Origin: Gemmatimonadales bacterium
Lineage (GTDB): Bacteria > Gemmatimonadota > Gemmatimonadetes > Gemmatimonadales > GWC2-71-9
Direction of reading: 5' to 3'
DNA: 64,000 nt
NCBI GenBank assembly: GCA_025934955.1
Contig: JAICWE010000004.1
Coordinates: 19,718-83,717, forward strand
Shown here: positions 34,731 through 44,247 of the stretch, piece by piece
Numbering within the stretch: position 1 is the stretch's first letter
How the letters are laid out: each line of letters starts with the position of its first letter
The notes under the pieces: generated by a model
What the model saw: the letters and a program-made list of their open reading frames with translations, nothing else
Told to the model about the DNA's origin: nothing
Database searches by the model: none
Position numbers and translations under genes: made by a program

Positions 34731-36581
34731 ATGGCGATGATCCCCGACGAGCTGATCGAGCAGGTGCGCGACGCCGCCGACGCCGTGGCGCTCATCGGCG
34801 AGACGGTCGAGCTCAAGCGCACCGGCTCCGACTACCGCGGCCCCTGTCCCTTCCACGGCGGTACCCATCGCAACTTCGCCGTCATCCCGCGGAAGGGGCG
34901 CTTCTACTGCTACGTCTGTCACGAGAAGGGCGACGTCTTCTCCTATTTCATGAAGCGCTTCGGGATGGACTATCCCACGGCGGTGCGCGAGGTGGCGCGG
35001 CGGACCGGAATCGACATTCCCGAGCGTCCGGCGCGGAGTGGCCCCGACCCGCACGAGCCGCTCTTCAGCGCCGTGAGCGCGGCGCAGGACTGGTTCGCGC
35101 GGCAGCTCGTCGAGTCGAAGGACGCGGAGCCGGCGCGCTCGTATCTCACCAGTCGCGATGTCGCGCTCGAGGCGGTCGCGCCGCTCGGACTCGGCTACTC
35201 GCCGGCAGGCCGTGCCTTTCTCGCGGCGATGGAGTCGCTCGGCGTGGAGGAGCCGGTGCTGCTCGAGGCCGGACTCGTGGTGCGCCGCGATGACGGCAGC
35301 ATCATTCCGCGCTTCCGTTCCCGGCTCCTCTTTCCCATTCACGATCTCCGCGGCCGCGTGGTCGGCTTCGGCGGGCGGCTGCTCGGCCCCGGCGAGCCGA
35401 AGTACCTCAACTCGCCCGAGACGCCGATCTTCTCCAAGGGCCGCATGCTCTACAACCTCCAGGCGGCGAAGCCGGCGATCCGCCGCGAGGAGAGCGCGCT
35501 CGTGGTCGAGGGCTACTTCGACGTGCTGCGGCTGTCGCTGGCGGGCGTCGAGCACGTGGTCGCGCCGCTCGGCACCGCGCTCACCGGCGAGCAGGCGGCG
35601 CTGCTGCGGCGCTATACCTCGTCGGTGACGCTGCTCTACGACAGCGATCTCGCCGGACTCCGCGCCACCTTCCGCGCCGGTGACGAGCTGCTGCGCCACG
35701 GCGCGAGGGTGCGGGTGGCGACGATGCCGCCGGGCGAGGATCCGGACACGCTGGTGCGCGCGGGCGGCGCCGACGCGCTGGCGAGCGTCGTGGCCGAGGC
35801 GATCGACGTGATGGAGCGGAAGATCCAATTGCTCGAGCGGCGAGGATGGTTCGCCGGCGTGGAGCACCGTCGGGACGCGCTGGACCGGCTGCTGCCGACG
35901 ATCCGCGCCGCGACCGACGCGATCACCCGCGAGCTCTACCTCTCGCTCGTCGCCGAGCGAACCGGCGTCAGCCGTGAGGTGCTGGAGCGCGAAGCGGCGG
36001 AGAAGCCGAAGGCGCCCGTCGCCGCCAGCGCGCCGGCCGGCCCACGCAGCGACCCGCGAGCCGAACGGGCGCGCCCGCCGCAGGGAAGCGGGCGCGCGCC
36101 GTTCGGCCAGACCGCCGAGCGGGAGCTGCTGCGCGTGCTCTTCGCCGCGCCGGACTGGCTGGAGCAAGTACGCGAGGAAATAACGTCTGACATGCTGAAC
36201 AACAACGAGTTACGTCAATTATATGAGAAATTGCTTGACGTGGGGGCGGCCGCCGTCGAGCAGCTTCCACCGGATCTGCCGGAGGAAACGCAGCGGGCCT
36301 GGGCCCGGCTGAAGGAGGCGGCGCTCACGGTGAATCGGCCGAACCTCGACAAGATGGTGGAAGGCGCGGTGCAGCAGCTGCGCGCCCGGCCCCGGGTGCT
36401 GGAGTACCGCGAGCTGCGGCGCCGGCTCGCCGCCGCGCGGGACGAGGCGTCGAAGGGAGAGCTGGTGGAGCAACTGAACCGGGTGGCGGGCGGGCTGCGT
36501 CGCGACTTCCCGGTGGAGTGGAGCAAGGAATCGTCACACCGCCGCAATGCGGGGACGAACCCGGCGCGGCAGAGGGAGTAA
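34731..36581 (+). CDS. dnaG: DNA primase DnaG
   Basis: 616-residue primase making RNA primers at the replication fork. Zinc-binding CPFHGG...CYVCHEKGD at residues about 40-70, catalytic core, TOPRIM with ALVVEGYFDVLRLSLAG and LLYDSDLAGLRA (acidic pair), and a C-terminal helicase-binding region. Codons in 36180-36239, encoding ITSDMLNNNELRQLYEKLLD, are unlike the rest of the gene: ATA, TCT, TTA twice, CAA, TAT, AAA, TTG, CTT. The protein there still looks like the normal C-terminal helix region. rpoD does not follow. Confidence 0.95.
   Translation: MAMIPDELIEQVRDAADAVALIGETVELKRTGSDYRGPCPFHGGTHRNFAVIPRKGRFYCYVCHEKGDVFSYFMKRFGMDYPTAVREVARRTGIDIPERPARSGPDPHEPLFSAVSAAQDWFARQLVESKDAEPARSYLTSRDVALEAVAPLGLGYSPAGRAFLAAMESLGVEEPVLLEAGLVVRRDDGSIIPRFRSRLLFPIHDLRGRVVGFGGRLLGPGEPKYLNSPETPIFSKGRMLYNLQAAKPAIRREESALVVEGYFDVLRLSLAGVEHVVAPLGTALTGEQAALLRRYTSSVTLLYDSDLAGLRATFRAGDELLRHGARVRVATMPPGEDPDTLVRAGGADALASVVAEAIDVMERKIQLLERRGWFAGVEHRRDALDRLLPTIRAATDAITRELYLSLVAERTGVSREVLEREAAEKPKAPVAASAPAGPRSDPRAERARPPQGSGRAPFGQTAERELLRVLFAAPDWLEQVREEITSDMLNNNELRQLYEKLLDVGAAAVEQLPPDLPEETQRAWARLKEAALTVNRPNLDKMVEGAVQQLRARPRVLEYRELRRRLAAARDEASKGELVEQLNRVAGGLRRDFPVEWSKESSHRRNAGTNPARQRE
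36180..36239 (+). other. AT-rich patch with rare codons and inverted repeat inside dnaG
   Basis: Only 22 of 60 bases are G or C in a window of about 70%. Within it ACGTCAA (36212-36218) and TTGACGT (36235-36241) are exact inverted repeats, and CAATT/AATTG (36216/36229) form an alternative inner stem. The flanking dnaG codons on both sides are normal for the genome. Confidence 0.7.
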
Positions 36582-36601
36582 CACTCACATGAGGAGCAAG
36601 G

Positions 36602-37315
36602 ATGAACGCTGAGTTAGCCAAGCTGCTGGATCTCCAGTCCAAGGATGAGGCACTCAAGGCGCTGGACGAGCGGCTCGGCGAGGTCGCGCGGGACGAGCAG
36701 GCGCTCGATGCGCAGTTGAGCGATGCGGTGCGCGCGCTGGACACCGCCGAGCGGAGCGTGCAGGACGCCAGCCGGCGCCGGGATGAGCTCGCCGGCAAGG
36801 TCACCGATTACCGTCGAGCGCAAGCGCAGCGCGAGCAGCGGCTCGACCTGGTGCAGAAGCCGAAGGAGCTCGCCGCGGTCAACGCCGAGATCGACCTCGC
36901 GCGCGGCGTGCTGATCAAGGAAGAGGGTGAGCTGGCCCGGGTGGACGGCGAGCTCGCCGGCGCGAGCGAGCGCCGCACCGGTGCCGAGCGCACGCTGGCG
37001 GAGCTGCGGGCGGGGCAGGCGACGGCGCGGGGCGAGCTGGCAGAGCGGCGCCGCACGATCGACGACGAGCGCGCGGCGGCGGCGGCGGAGCGGGAGCGGA
37101 GCGCGTCGCAGCTCGACCGGCCGCTCCGGACCCGCTACGACCGGCTTCGGAAGCTGCGCGGCACCAACATCGTGGTCCCGATGCGCAACGCGGCCTGCGG
37201 CGCCTGCCATACCACGATCCCTACCAGCCGTCGCGCGCAGCTGAGGGGCGGCCTGCTGCTCGAGGGCTGCGAAGGGTGCGGCGTCATTCTGTACTCCGGC
37301 GAAGCCGCGGGATGA
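36602..37315 (+). CDS. Coiled-coil protein with C-terminal C4 zinc ribbon (CT398-like)
   Basis: 237-residue protein, mostly a long antiparallel coiled coil (about residues 5-175) followed by a C4-type zinc ribbon with CGAC and CEGC near the end. RTRYDRLRKLRG before the ribbon is the family hallmark. Homologues such as Chlamydia CT398 and Helicobacter HP0958 bind sigma-54 or flagellar mRNA; the role here is not known. AGGAG Shine-Dalgarno eight bases before the ATG. It follows dnaG and precedes recJ. Confidence 0.85.
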   Translation: MNAELAKLLDLQSKDEALKALDERLGEVARDEQALDAQLSDAVRALDTAERSVQDASRRRDELAGKVTDYRRAQAQREQRLDLVQKPKELAAVNAEIDLARGVLIKEEGELARVDGELAGASERRTGAERTLAELRAGQATARGELAERRRTIDDERAAAAAERERSASQLDRPLRTRYDRLRKLRGTNIVVPMRNAACGACHTTIPTSRRAQLRGGLLLEGCEGCGVILYSGEAAG

Positions 37316-37349
37316 TTCCGGCGCGCCCGGCGGCCGCTACATTTCCGCG

Positions 37350-39065
37350 GTGACCGCCTCCGTCCAACCCGCGCTTCGCTGGGTCATCGCGCCGCCGCCC
37401 GATCCCGCGGCCACCCACGCGCTGGCCGACGCTCTCTCGATACCCGAGCCGCTCGCCGCGCTGCTCACGCAGCGCGGCCTCGCCGATCCCGAGGCGGCGC
37501 GTCGCTTCCTCCGTCCCTCACTCGACCGGCTTTCCGATCCGCTCGCGCTCGCCGGCATGGCGGAGGCCCTCGCCGTGATCGCAGACGCGGTGCGGAGCGG
37601 CAGCGTCATCCTGGTCCACGGCGACTACGACGTCGACGGCCAGTGCGCCTCCGCGCTGCTCACGCGCGCCCTGCGTGCGGCGGGCGCGCGGGTCGAGACG
37701 TTCATCCCGCATCGCCTGCGCGACGGCTACGACTTCGGGCCGGCCGGGCTCGCGGCGGCGCGCGACATCGGCGCGGGCCTGGTGCTCACCTGCGACTGCG
37801 GCATCACCGCGGTAGAGACGGTGCGGGAGGCGCGGGCCGCGGGCATTCGCGTCGTCGTCACCGATCATCACCTTCCCGGCCCCGACCTGCCACCCGCCGA
37901 TGCGGTCGTGGATCCCCGCCGCCCGGACGATCGGTCGGGGCTGGGCTACCTCTGCGGCACCGGCATCGCGTTCATGCTGGTGCGCGCGCTGGCGCCGGCG
38001 CTCGGCCTCTCGCCCAATTTCCCCTTCCATCTGCTCGATCTCGTCGCGCTCGCGACGGTGGCGGATGTGGTCCCACTGGTGGCGGACAACCGCGCGCTGG
38101 TGAAGCACGGCTTGCGGCTGATGCCGGCCTCGCGCTGGCCGGGCCTCCGCGCGCTGCTGGAGAGCGCCGGTCTCGCCGGCCGCGAGCTCCGCGCGGGGCA
38201 GCTCGGCTACATCGTAGGGCCGCGGCTCAATGCGGCGGGGCGGCTGGGCGATGCGGCGGACGGGCTCCGGCTCCTCCTCACCGACGATCCCGCGGAGGCG
38301 CGCGCCTTGGCGCAGCGACTCGAACGGCTGAACGTGGAGCGTCAGGCGCTGGATCAGCGCACGCTGGAGGAGGCGCTGGCGCAGGTGGACGGCACGGCGC
38401 ACGATGCCGGCCTGGTGCTGGCGGGCGATGGCTGGCATCCGGGCGTGGTCGGGATCGTGGCGTCCCGCGTGGTGGAGCGCTTCGGCCGGCCGACGTTCCT
38501 CATCGCGTTCGACGGCGACGTCGGCAAGGGCAGCGGCCGCAGCATCTCCCGCTTCGACCTGCACGCGGCGCTGAGCGCCTGCGGCGATCTGCTGGAGCGC
38601 TACGGCGGCCACCAGATGGCCGCCGGCGTCACCATCCGCCGCCCGCAGCTGGACGCGTTCCGCAGCCGCTTCACCGAACTCGCGCGCACCGCGCTCGGCA
38701 CCGAGGAGCTGGGGCCGGAGCAGCGGGTGGATCTCGTCGTGTCGTTAGGCGAGATGACGCTGCAGCTGGAGCGACTCTGCCGTCACCTCGAGCCGTGCGG
38801 CATGGGAAACCCGGGTCCCGTGTTCGGCGTGCGGGGCGTGCGGTTCACCGGGCGGACGCGGGTGGGGCAGGGGCACCTCAAGGGGTGGCTCGAGGACGGC
38901 ACGCACCGGCTCGCGGCGATCGGGTTCGGCTGGGCGGAGCGCGTGCCCGGGCTGGGAGACGGGCCGGTGGACGCCGCGTTCCGGCTCGAGGCGAACGAGT
39001 GGCACGGGACGGTGACGCTGCAGGCCCGGCTGTGTGCGTTGACGCCGGCACAGTCGGCGATCTGA
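37350..39065 (+). CDS. recJ: Single-stranded-DNA exonuclease RecJ
   Basis: 571-residue 5'-3' exonuclease of the DHH family, working in RecF recombination and mismatch repair. Motifs: HGDYDVDGQCASALL (motif I), LVLTCDCGITA, VVVTDHHLPGPDLP (DHH), LVALATVADVVPL, and in the DHHA1 domain GDGWHPGVVGIVASR and GSGRSISRFDLHAAL. C-terminal OB-like domain present. GTG start; TACATT ends 6 bases before it and no Shine-Dalgarno is seen, so the message may be leaderless. Confidence 0.95.
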   Translation: MTASVQPALRWVIAPPPDPAATHALADALSIPEPLAALLTQRGLADPEAARRFLRPSLDRLSDPLALAGMAEALAVIADAVRSGSVILVHGDYDVDGQCASALLTRALRAAGARVETFIPHRLRDGYDFGPAGLAAARDIGAGLVLTCDCGITAVETVREARAAGIRVVVTDHHLPGPDLPPADAVVDPRRPDDRSGLGYLCGTGIAFMLVRALAPALGLSPNFPFHLLDLVALATVADVVPLVADNRALVKHGLRLMPASRWPGLRALLESAGLAGRELRAGQLGYIVGPRLNAAGRLGDAADGLRLLLTDDPAEARALAQRLERLNVERQALDQRTLEEALAQVDGTAHDAGLVLAGDGWHPGVVGIVASRVVERFGRPTFLIAFDGDVGKGSGRSISRFDLHAALSACGDLLERYGGHQMAAGVTIRRPQLDAFRSRFTELARTALGTEELGPEQRVDLVVSLGEMTLQLERLCRHLEPCGMGNPGPVFGVRGVRFTGRTRVGQGHLKGWLEDGTHRLAAIGFGWAERVPGLGDGPVDAAFRLEANEWHGTVTLQARLCALTPAQSAI

Positions 39066-39091
39066 GGCACCGCTCCGATTCCGCTCCGCCC

Positions 39092-39607
39092 ATGCGCATC
39101 GTAGCCGGCCGCTTCGGCGGCCGACGGCTGACGATGCCGGCCGATGCACGGGTGCGTCCCACGGCGGACCGCGTCCGCGAAGCGTGGTTCAGCATCCTCG
39201 GGGATGCCGTGGCCGGCGCTCGGGTGCTCGATCTCTACGCCGGGAGCGGCGCGCTCGGCCTCGAGGCGCTGTCCCGCGGCGCCACGAGCGCCGACTTCGT
39301 GGAGCTGGGCGCGCCGTCGCTCGCGGCGCTCAAGGCCAACATCGCGACGCTCGGGGTCGAAACCGTCACGACGGCGCGGCGCGGCGACGCGCTGCGCTTT
39401 GCCGAGCGGCTGGCGCCGGCGAGCTACGACGTCGCCTTCGCCGACCCGCCGTATGCGCACGACGCGGCCACCGCCCTGGCCGCGCTCTTCCGCCGGGTCC
39501 CCTTCGCGCGCATTCTTTCGGTCGAGCACGCCGCGAACCTCGCGCTCGACGGCGACGACACCCGGCGCTACGGCGACACCGCCATCACCTTCGTCTACGC
39601 CCCATGA
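39092..39607 (+). CDS. rsmD: 16S rRNA m2G966 methyltransferase RsmD
   Basis: 171-residue rRNA methyltransferase. Starts [13 protein letters not shown], then the [15 protein letters not shown] signature, [19 protein letters not shown] (motif I) and FADPPYAHD (the D-P-P-Y catalytic motif). ATGA overlap with coaD, the usual rsmD-coaD pairing. Confidence 0.95.
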   Translation: MRIVAGRFGGRRLTMPADARVRPTADRVREAWFSILGDAVAGARVLDLYAGSGALGLEALSRGATSADFVELGAPSLAALKANIATLGVETVTTARRGDALRFAERLAPASYDVAFADPPYAHDAATALAALFRRVPFARILSVEHAANLALDGDDTRRYGDTAITFVYAP

Positions 39608-40086
39608 CGCGCACTGCGCTCTACCCCGGCTCGTTCGATCCGCCGACGCGCGGTCACGAGGACCTGGTCCGCCGGAGTCTCGCGCTGGCCGACCGGGTGA
39701 TCGTCGCCGTCGCGACCAACTCGGCCAAGCAGCCGCTCTTCGGCATCGAGGAGCGGCTCGAGCTGCTGCGCACCGCGCTCGGCAGCGATCCGCGGGTGAC
39801 GGTGGAAACGTTCGACGGGCTGCTGGTGGAGTTCGCCCGCAAGGTCGGCGCGACCATGGCGGTGCGCGGGCTCCGCGCCGTGAGCGACTTCGAGTACGAA
39901 TTCCAGATGGCGCTGATGAATCGGCAACTGCACCCGGGGCTCGAGACGGTGTTCCTGGTGCCGGCGCTCGATCTCACCTACCTCAGCTCCAGTCTCGTGC
40001 GCGAGGTGGCGCGGCACGGCGGCGACGTGAGCGCGCTGGTGCATCCGGCGGTCGCGGCGGCGCTCCAGCGCCGGTTCGCGCGATGA
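39604..40086 (+). CDS. coaD: Phosphopantetheine adenylyltransferase CoaD
   Basis: 160-residue enzyme of coenzyme A synthesis, joining ATP and 4'-phosphopantetheine. [20 protein letters not shown] carries the T/HXGH motif, and [22 protein letters not shown] and [18 protein letters not shown] are invariant. Starts and ends with ATGA overlaps. Its product feeds CoA to the acetyl-CoA enzyme coded next. Confidence 0.97.
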   Translation: MTRTALYPGSFDPPTRGHEDLVRRSLALADRVIVAVATNSAKQPLFGIEERLELLRTALGSDPRVTVETFDGLLVEFARKVGATMAVRGLRAVSDFEYEFQMALMNRQLHPGLETVFLVPALDLTYLSSSLVREVARHGGDVSALVHPAVAAALQRRFAR

Positions 40087-41027
40087 GCTTTCGCGAGGCG
40101 CTGCTCGCCCGCGCCGGCGGCAGGCGCGCGCGGGTGGTGCTGTGCGAGGGCGGCGACCGCCGGGTGCAGCAGGCGGCGGCGCGGCTCCGCGACGGCGGCA
40201 TCGTCGAGCCGATCGTGCTCGGCGGGGGCGAGATTGACCCGGTGCGCGATCCGCGCGTGCAGCGCGTCGCCACCTGGCTGCGGGAACGCCGCCCCGACCG
40301 CGTGCTCGACGGCGTGCACGCGCTCGACCTCGCGTCCGATCCGCTCATGTTCGGCGCAGCGCTCGTCGCCCTGGGCGAGGCCGAGGGGTGCGTCGGCGGC
40401 GCGGTGCGCACCACCGCCGAGGTGATCCGCGCGGCACTCTGGGCCATCGGCACCGCGCCGGGCGTGACCGTCGCGAGCAGCGCGTTCTACATGGTGCTGG
40501 GCGACGACCGAGTGCTCACCTTTACTGACTGCGCCGTGGTGCCGGAGCCGACGTCGCGCCAGCTCGCCGAGATCGCGCTCGCCGCCGCGCGCGACCGGAG
40601 CCGGATCGTCGGCGACACGCCGCGGGTCGCCTTTCTCTCCTACAGCACCCGCGAGAGCGCGGCCGGCCCGTCGGTGTCCCGGGTGCGCGAGGCGGCCGAT
40701 CACTTCCGCTCCCTCGCGCCGAACGTGCCGGCCGACGGCGAGCTCCAGGTGGATGCCGCGATCGTCCCTGCGGTGGCCGAGACCAAGGCGCCCGGCTCGC
40801 CCCTGGGCGGCCGGGCCAACGTGCTGGTCTTTCCCGGTCTGGACGCCGGCAACATCGCCTACAAGCTGGTGCAGCGGCTCGCCGGCGCGGTGGCGCTGGG
40901 TCCGCTCCTCCAGGGCCTGGCCCGCCCGATGGCCGACCTGTCGCGCGGCGCGACGGCCGACGATATTGTCGAGGTCGCCGCGATGGTGGCGCTCCAGGGC
41001 GACCGGACCTCCGAGGGAGGGACATGA
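40083..41027 (+). CDS. pta: Phosphate acetyl/butyryltransferase (Pta-type)
   Basis: 314-residue enzyme of the PTA_PTB fold interconverting acetyl-CoA and acetyl phosphate. [15 protein letters not shown] start, [40 protein letters not shown], and [38 protein letters not shown] are diagnostic. No acetate kinase is in the window. Specificity for acetyl over butyryl is inferred from the AGNIAYK region. ATGA overlaps on both sides link it to coaD and to the STAS gene. Confidence 0.9.
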   Translation: MSFREALLARAGGRRARVVLCEGGDRRVQQAAARLRDGGIVEPIVLGGGEIDPVRDPRVQRVATWLRERRPDRVLDGVHALDLASDPLMFGAALVALGEAEGCVGGAVRTTAEVIRAALWAIGTAPGVTVASSAFYMVLGDDRVLTFTDCAVVPEPTSRQLAEIALAAARDRSRIVGDTPRVAFLSYSTRESAAGPSVSRVREAADHFRSLAPNVPADGELQVDAAIVPAVAETKAPGSPLGGRANVLVFPGLDAGNIAYKLVQRLAGAVALGPLLQGLARPMADLSRGATADDIVEVAAMVALQGDRTSEGGT

Positions 41028-41362
41028 TGGGCTTCAGCGAGACGAAGGACGCGAGCGGCGTCCTGGTGATCCGGGTCGAGGGACAGCTCATCGTCGGCAA
41101 CCGGGGCGAGCTGAAGGAGCTCGTCCAGCGCGCGCTCGACGCGGGCGAGCGGAAGCTCCTGCTCGACTTCGGCGCCACCGGCTACATCGACTCCTCCGGC
41201 CTCGGCGCGCTCGTCTCCATCAGCAAGAAAGTCCGCGAGGAAGGCGGCGAGCTCCGGCTCGCCGGGCTCAACGACGATCTCCGCTCGCTCTTCGAGCTGA
41301 CCAAGCTCGACACGCTCTTCGCCATCGCCGAGACGCCGGCCCAGGCGCTCGCCAGGTTCTAG
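41024..41362 (+). CDS. STAS-domain anti-sigma factor antagonist (RsbV/SpoIIAA-like)
   Basis: 112-residue STAS protein. [19 protein letters not shown] and [19 protein letters not shown] contain the conserved Ser of the DSSGLG phosphorylation loop. In partner switching the unphosphorylated form captures the anti-sigma kinase. It is followed after 4 bases by an RsbW-like HATPase and then a PP2C phosphatase, so the three classic partners are together. Start is the first of two ATGs, in an ATGA overlap with pta. Confidence 0.93.
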   Translation: MMGFSETKDASGVLVIRVEGQLIVGNRGELKELVQRALDAGERKLLLDFGATGYIDSSGLGALVSISKKVREEGGELRLAGLNDDLRSLFELTKLDTLFAIAETPAQALARF

Positions 41363-41366
41363 CGGC

Positions 41367-41861
41367 ATGGAGCCCGCGCCGCGGCTCGACCCGGCCGGAG
41401 CGCTTCCACTCCGCCTCTGCGTGCGCCGGATGCCGCTGCCCGACGCCGCCGCGCCCGCGGCGCGAGTCACCCTGCGGCTCCCGAGTGACATCACCTGCGT
41501 CGAGGAGGCGGTGAGTCTGGTCACGCGCCACTGCCTCGCGGGTGTGCCGGCCACGACGCGGGTCCGGTTCCGGCTGCAGGTGGCCCTCGCGGAAGCGCTC
41601 GCCAACGCGATCCTCCGCGGCAACTGCGAAGACTGCGACAAGACGGTGCTGGTCACCGCCGAGCTGTTCGCCGACACCATTCGCCTGTCGGTCACCGACG
41701 AGGGACCGGGCTTCGATCCGCGCACCATTCCCGATGCCATCCGGCCCGAACGACTCGAAGAGACCTGCGGTCGCGGTCTCTTCCTCATCCGCAAGCTCGT
41801 GGACGCCGTCCAGTTCAACGAGCGGGGAAACTCCATCTGCATGACGCTGCGCCGCCGGTAA
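41367..41861 (+). CDS. RsbW-like anti-sigma serine kinase (HATPase_c)
   Basis: 164-residue GHKL ATPase. VALAEALANAILRGN is the N box, VTDEGPGFD the G1 box and GRGLFLIRKLVD the G2 box. A proline-rich N-terminal extension of about 35 residues precedes the domain. It should phosphorylate the STAS protein and bind a sigma factor or other target, but no sigma gene is adjacent. The reading frame of the next gene continues upstream into this stop region. Confidence 0.9.
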   Translation: MEPAPRLDPAGALPLRLCVRRMPLPDAAAPAARVTLRLPSDITCVEEAVSLVTRHCLAGVPATTRVRFRLQVALAEALANAILRGNCEDCDKTVLVTAELFADTIRLSVTDEGPGFDPRTIPDAIRPERLEETCGRGLFLIRKLVDAVQFNERGNSICMTLRRR

Positions 41862-41941
41862 GGCGGCTCGACATCATCCTGGATGATCTGGGCGCGCTCG
41901 CCGGTGGGCGGGCGCGCCTGTGGCGTTACGACGGTCGCGCG

Positions 41942-43438
41942 TTGCGCATCGCGGCCGGCGCCGATCCGGGGTGGTCGCCGCCGATGCCGCGCGCCGCGGG
42001 ACCGGTACCGACGCCGACCGGCTCGGTGTGGTTGGCACCGGTGCCGGGCGTCGAGGGCTTCTGGCTGGAGCTGGGCGACATGGCCGATGGCGCGGCACCG
42101 GCGGCGGGCGAGCGAATCCTGCCGGTCGTCGGCGCGCTGCTCGAGGCCGAGCGCAACCGCGCGCTGGTCGGCGAAGAGCTCGCCAGCCGCTACGAGGAGA
42201 TCGATCTCCTCTACGCCATCAGCGAAATCCTGGGGCAGACGGTGCGGCTGGAGGAGGCGGCGCAGACGATCGTGCGCGAGGTGAGCGCCGTCGTCGGCGC
42301 GCGGCGCTCGTCGATCATGGTGTTCGACGAGGCGAGCGGAATGCTTCGCGCCGTCGCCGCCCGCGGCTTCGCCGCCGACGGGCTGGAGCCGGTGCACGTG
42401 CACGACGAGCGCTCCATCGCGGCGCAGGTGTTCCGCGATCGCCGCATCGTCTCCCACGACCCCGCCGATCCGACCACCGAGCCCGGCGCGGGAGGCGCCG
42501 CGCGCGGTTATCGCGGCGTCGCGTACCTGAGCGTGCCGATCTGCTATGCGGCGCCGGGCGGGCCGCTCCGCTGCGTCGGCGTCATCAACCTCACCGACCG
42601 CATCGGCGGCGATCGCTTCACGACGGGCGATCGGAAGCTGGTCTCCGCCATCGCGAGCCAGATCGGCGCGGCCATCGAGAACGCACGCCTGGTGCTGCGC
42701 GACCGGCAGCAGCAGCGGCTCCGCCGCGAGCTGGAGCTGGCGCACGACCTCCAGCTCAAGCTCCTTCCGGCGCCCGATGTGCTGCATGGCGATGCCACCG
42801 TCGCCGCGCGCTGCATGCCCGCCGAGTCGGTCGGCGGCGACTTCTACACCTTCAGCCGGCTCGGCCGCGGCCGCGTCGGCGTGATGCTGGGCGACGTGGC
42901 GAGCCACGGCTTCTCCGCCGCGCTGGTGATGGCGCTGGTGATGAGCGCGGCCGGCATTCACGCCGCGGCGTCGGTGACCCCCGACGAGACGCTGAGCGCC
43001 CTGCTCGACTCGCTCTCCACCGAGCTCTCGACGACGGAGATGTACTTCACCGTCTTCTACGGCGTGCTCGACCCGCTCGCCGGGCGGCTCGCCTACGCCA
43101 ACGCCGGCCATCCGTACGCCTTCCGCGTGCCCCGCTTCGGCGAGCCCGAACGGCTGGAGACCACCGCGCCGCCGTTAGGCCTGGCGCCCCACGGCGGCAT
43201 CCAGCGGCGGCAGGTGCCGTGGTCGGTCGGCGCCGATCTGCTGGTGCTCTGGACCGATGGACTGGTCGAGGCTCGCAATGCTGCCGGCGAGCCGTTCGGC
43301 GAGCAGCGGCTGCTCCAGCTCGTGTGCGACCACCGCGAGGAATCGCCGGACGACATCCTGCGGCGCGTGCTCGCCGAGGCGAACGCCCACGCGGTGCTCC
43401 CGGCCGACGACCGCACGCTCCTCATCCTGCGGATGTAG
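41942..43438 (+). CDS. GAF - SpoIIE/PP2C serine phosphatase (RsbU-like)
   Basis: Phosphatase expected to dephosphorylate the STAS protein. From a TTG at 41942 it has 498 residues: a partial N-terminal sensor region, a GAF domain (about 85-255), a helical linker, and a PP2C/SpoIIE domain with ESVGGDFYTF, LGDVASHGFSAAL, YANAGHPYAF and WTDGLVEARN. The frame is open and coding-like upstream back past 41861 (LDIILDDLGALAGGRARLWRYDG), with no ATG/GTG/TTG, so the real start may be a CTG at 41879 or another rare codon. GAF ligand unknown. Leu-Gly at 43175 uses TTA. Confidence 0.88.
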   Translation: MRIAAGADPGWSPPMPRAAGPVPTPTGSVWLAPVPGVEGFWLELGDMADGAAPAAGERILPVVGALLEAERNRALVGEELASRYEEIDLLYAISEILGQTVRLEEAAQTIVREVSAVVGARRSSIMVFDEASGMLRAVAARGFAADGLEPVHVHDERSIAAQVFRDRRIVSHDPADPTTEPGAGGAARGYRGVAYLSVPICYAAPGGPLRCVGVINLTDRIGGDRFTTGDRKLVSAIASQIGAAIENARLVLRDRQQQRLRRELELAHDLQLKLLPAPDVLHGDATVAARCMPAESVGGDFYTFSRLGRGRVGVMLGDVASHGFSAALVMALVMSAAGIHAAASVTPDETLSALLDSLSTELSTTEMYFTVFYGVLDPLAGRLAYANAGHPYAFRVPRFGEPERLETTAPPLGLAPHGGIQRRQVPWSVGADLLVLWTDGLVEARNAAGEPFGEQRLLQLVCDHREESPDDILRRVLAEANAHAVLPADDRTLLILRM

Positions 43439-43440
43439 CG

Positions 43441-44247
43441 GTGCGCGCCAAGCGCCGCTTCGGACAGCACTTCCTCTCCGACCCGCGAATCCTCGCCCGC
43501 ATCGCCGACGCGCTCGGCGCGGCGGCCGGCGACACCATCCTCGAGATCGGCCCCGGGCGCGGCGGCCTGACGGCCGAGCTGCTCGCGCGCGCGGGGCGGG
43601 TCGTGGCGATCGAGCGGGACCGCGATCTGATTCCCGATCTCCGCGCGCGGTTCCCCCGGCTCGAGCTGATCGAGGGCGACGCGCTGGACGTGGACTGGGC
43701 TGCCGCGGTCGGCGGCGCGAAGCCATGGCTGCTCGCCGGCAACATTCCCTACAACATCACGTCGCCCCTCCTCGAGCGCGCACTCACGCCGCCGCGGCCC
43801 GCGCGCATCGTCTTCCTGGTGCAGGCGGAAGTGGCCGGCCGGATCGCGGCGGCGCCCGGAACGAAGGACTATGGTGCGCTCACCGTGGGCGTGCAGAGCG
43901 CGGCCGCCGTCGAGCGGCTCTTCAGCGTTCCTGCCGGCGCCTTCCAGCCGCCGCCGAAGGTGGACTCCGCGGTCATCCGCCTGACGCCGCTCGCGGCCCC
44001 GCTCGTCGCCGACGCCGACATCGCGCGCGTTCGGCGTCTCGTCGTCGGTCTCTTCGGCTTCCGCCGGAAGCAGCTGCTCCGCGGGCTGCGCGAGCTGACC
44101 GGATGGAGCGCCGATGCCGTGGCGCCGGTCGCCGCGGCGGCCGGGCTCGATCCGGTCGCCCGGCCGGAGACGGTTTCGCCCGACGGCTTCGCGCGGCTCG
44201 CGCGGGCGCTCGTTGACGCCGGATGGGGCGCGGAGTACCCTTCGTGA
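43441..44247 (+). CDS. rsmA: 16S rRNA dimethyladenosine transferase RsmA/KsgA
   Basis: 268-residue enzyme dimethylating A1518 and A1519 of 16S rRNA. KRRFGQHFLSDPRI, LEIGPGRGGLTAELL (motif I), and NIPYNITSPLL (the catalytic N-I/L-P-Y) are clear; the helical C-terminal domain has LFGFRRKQLLRGL. GTG start two bases after the phosphatase stop. Its last codons and TGA lie inside the Rex operator. Confidence 0.95.
   Translation: MRAKRRFGQHFLSDPRILARIADALGAAAGDTILEIGPGRGGLTAELLARAGRVVAIERDRDLIPDLRARFPRLELIEGDALDVDWAAAVGGAKPWLLAGNIPYNITSPLLERALTPPRPARIVFLVQAEVAGRIAAAPGTKDYGALTVGVQSAAAVERLFSVPAGAFQPPPKVDSAVIRLTPLAAPLVADADIARVRRLVVGLFGFRRKQLLRGLRELTGWSADAVAPVAAAAGLDPVARPETVSPDGFARLARALVDAGWGAEYPS

Noticed and set aside
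31793..34822. A 1009-codon minus-strand frame opposite yqeY and mutS2
   Set aside because: Shadow of mutS2, whose Walker motifs and Smr domain are unmistakable on the + strand.
36602..36620. GTTAGCC at 36612 as a copy of the octamer family
   Set aside because: It differs in the sixth base (C for G) and lacks the leading C, so it is not counted.
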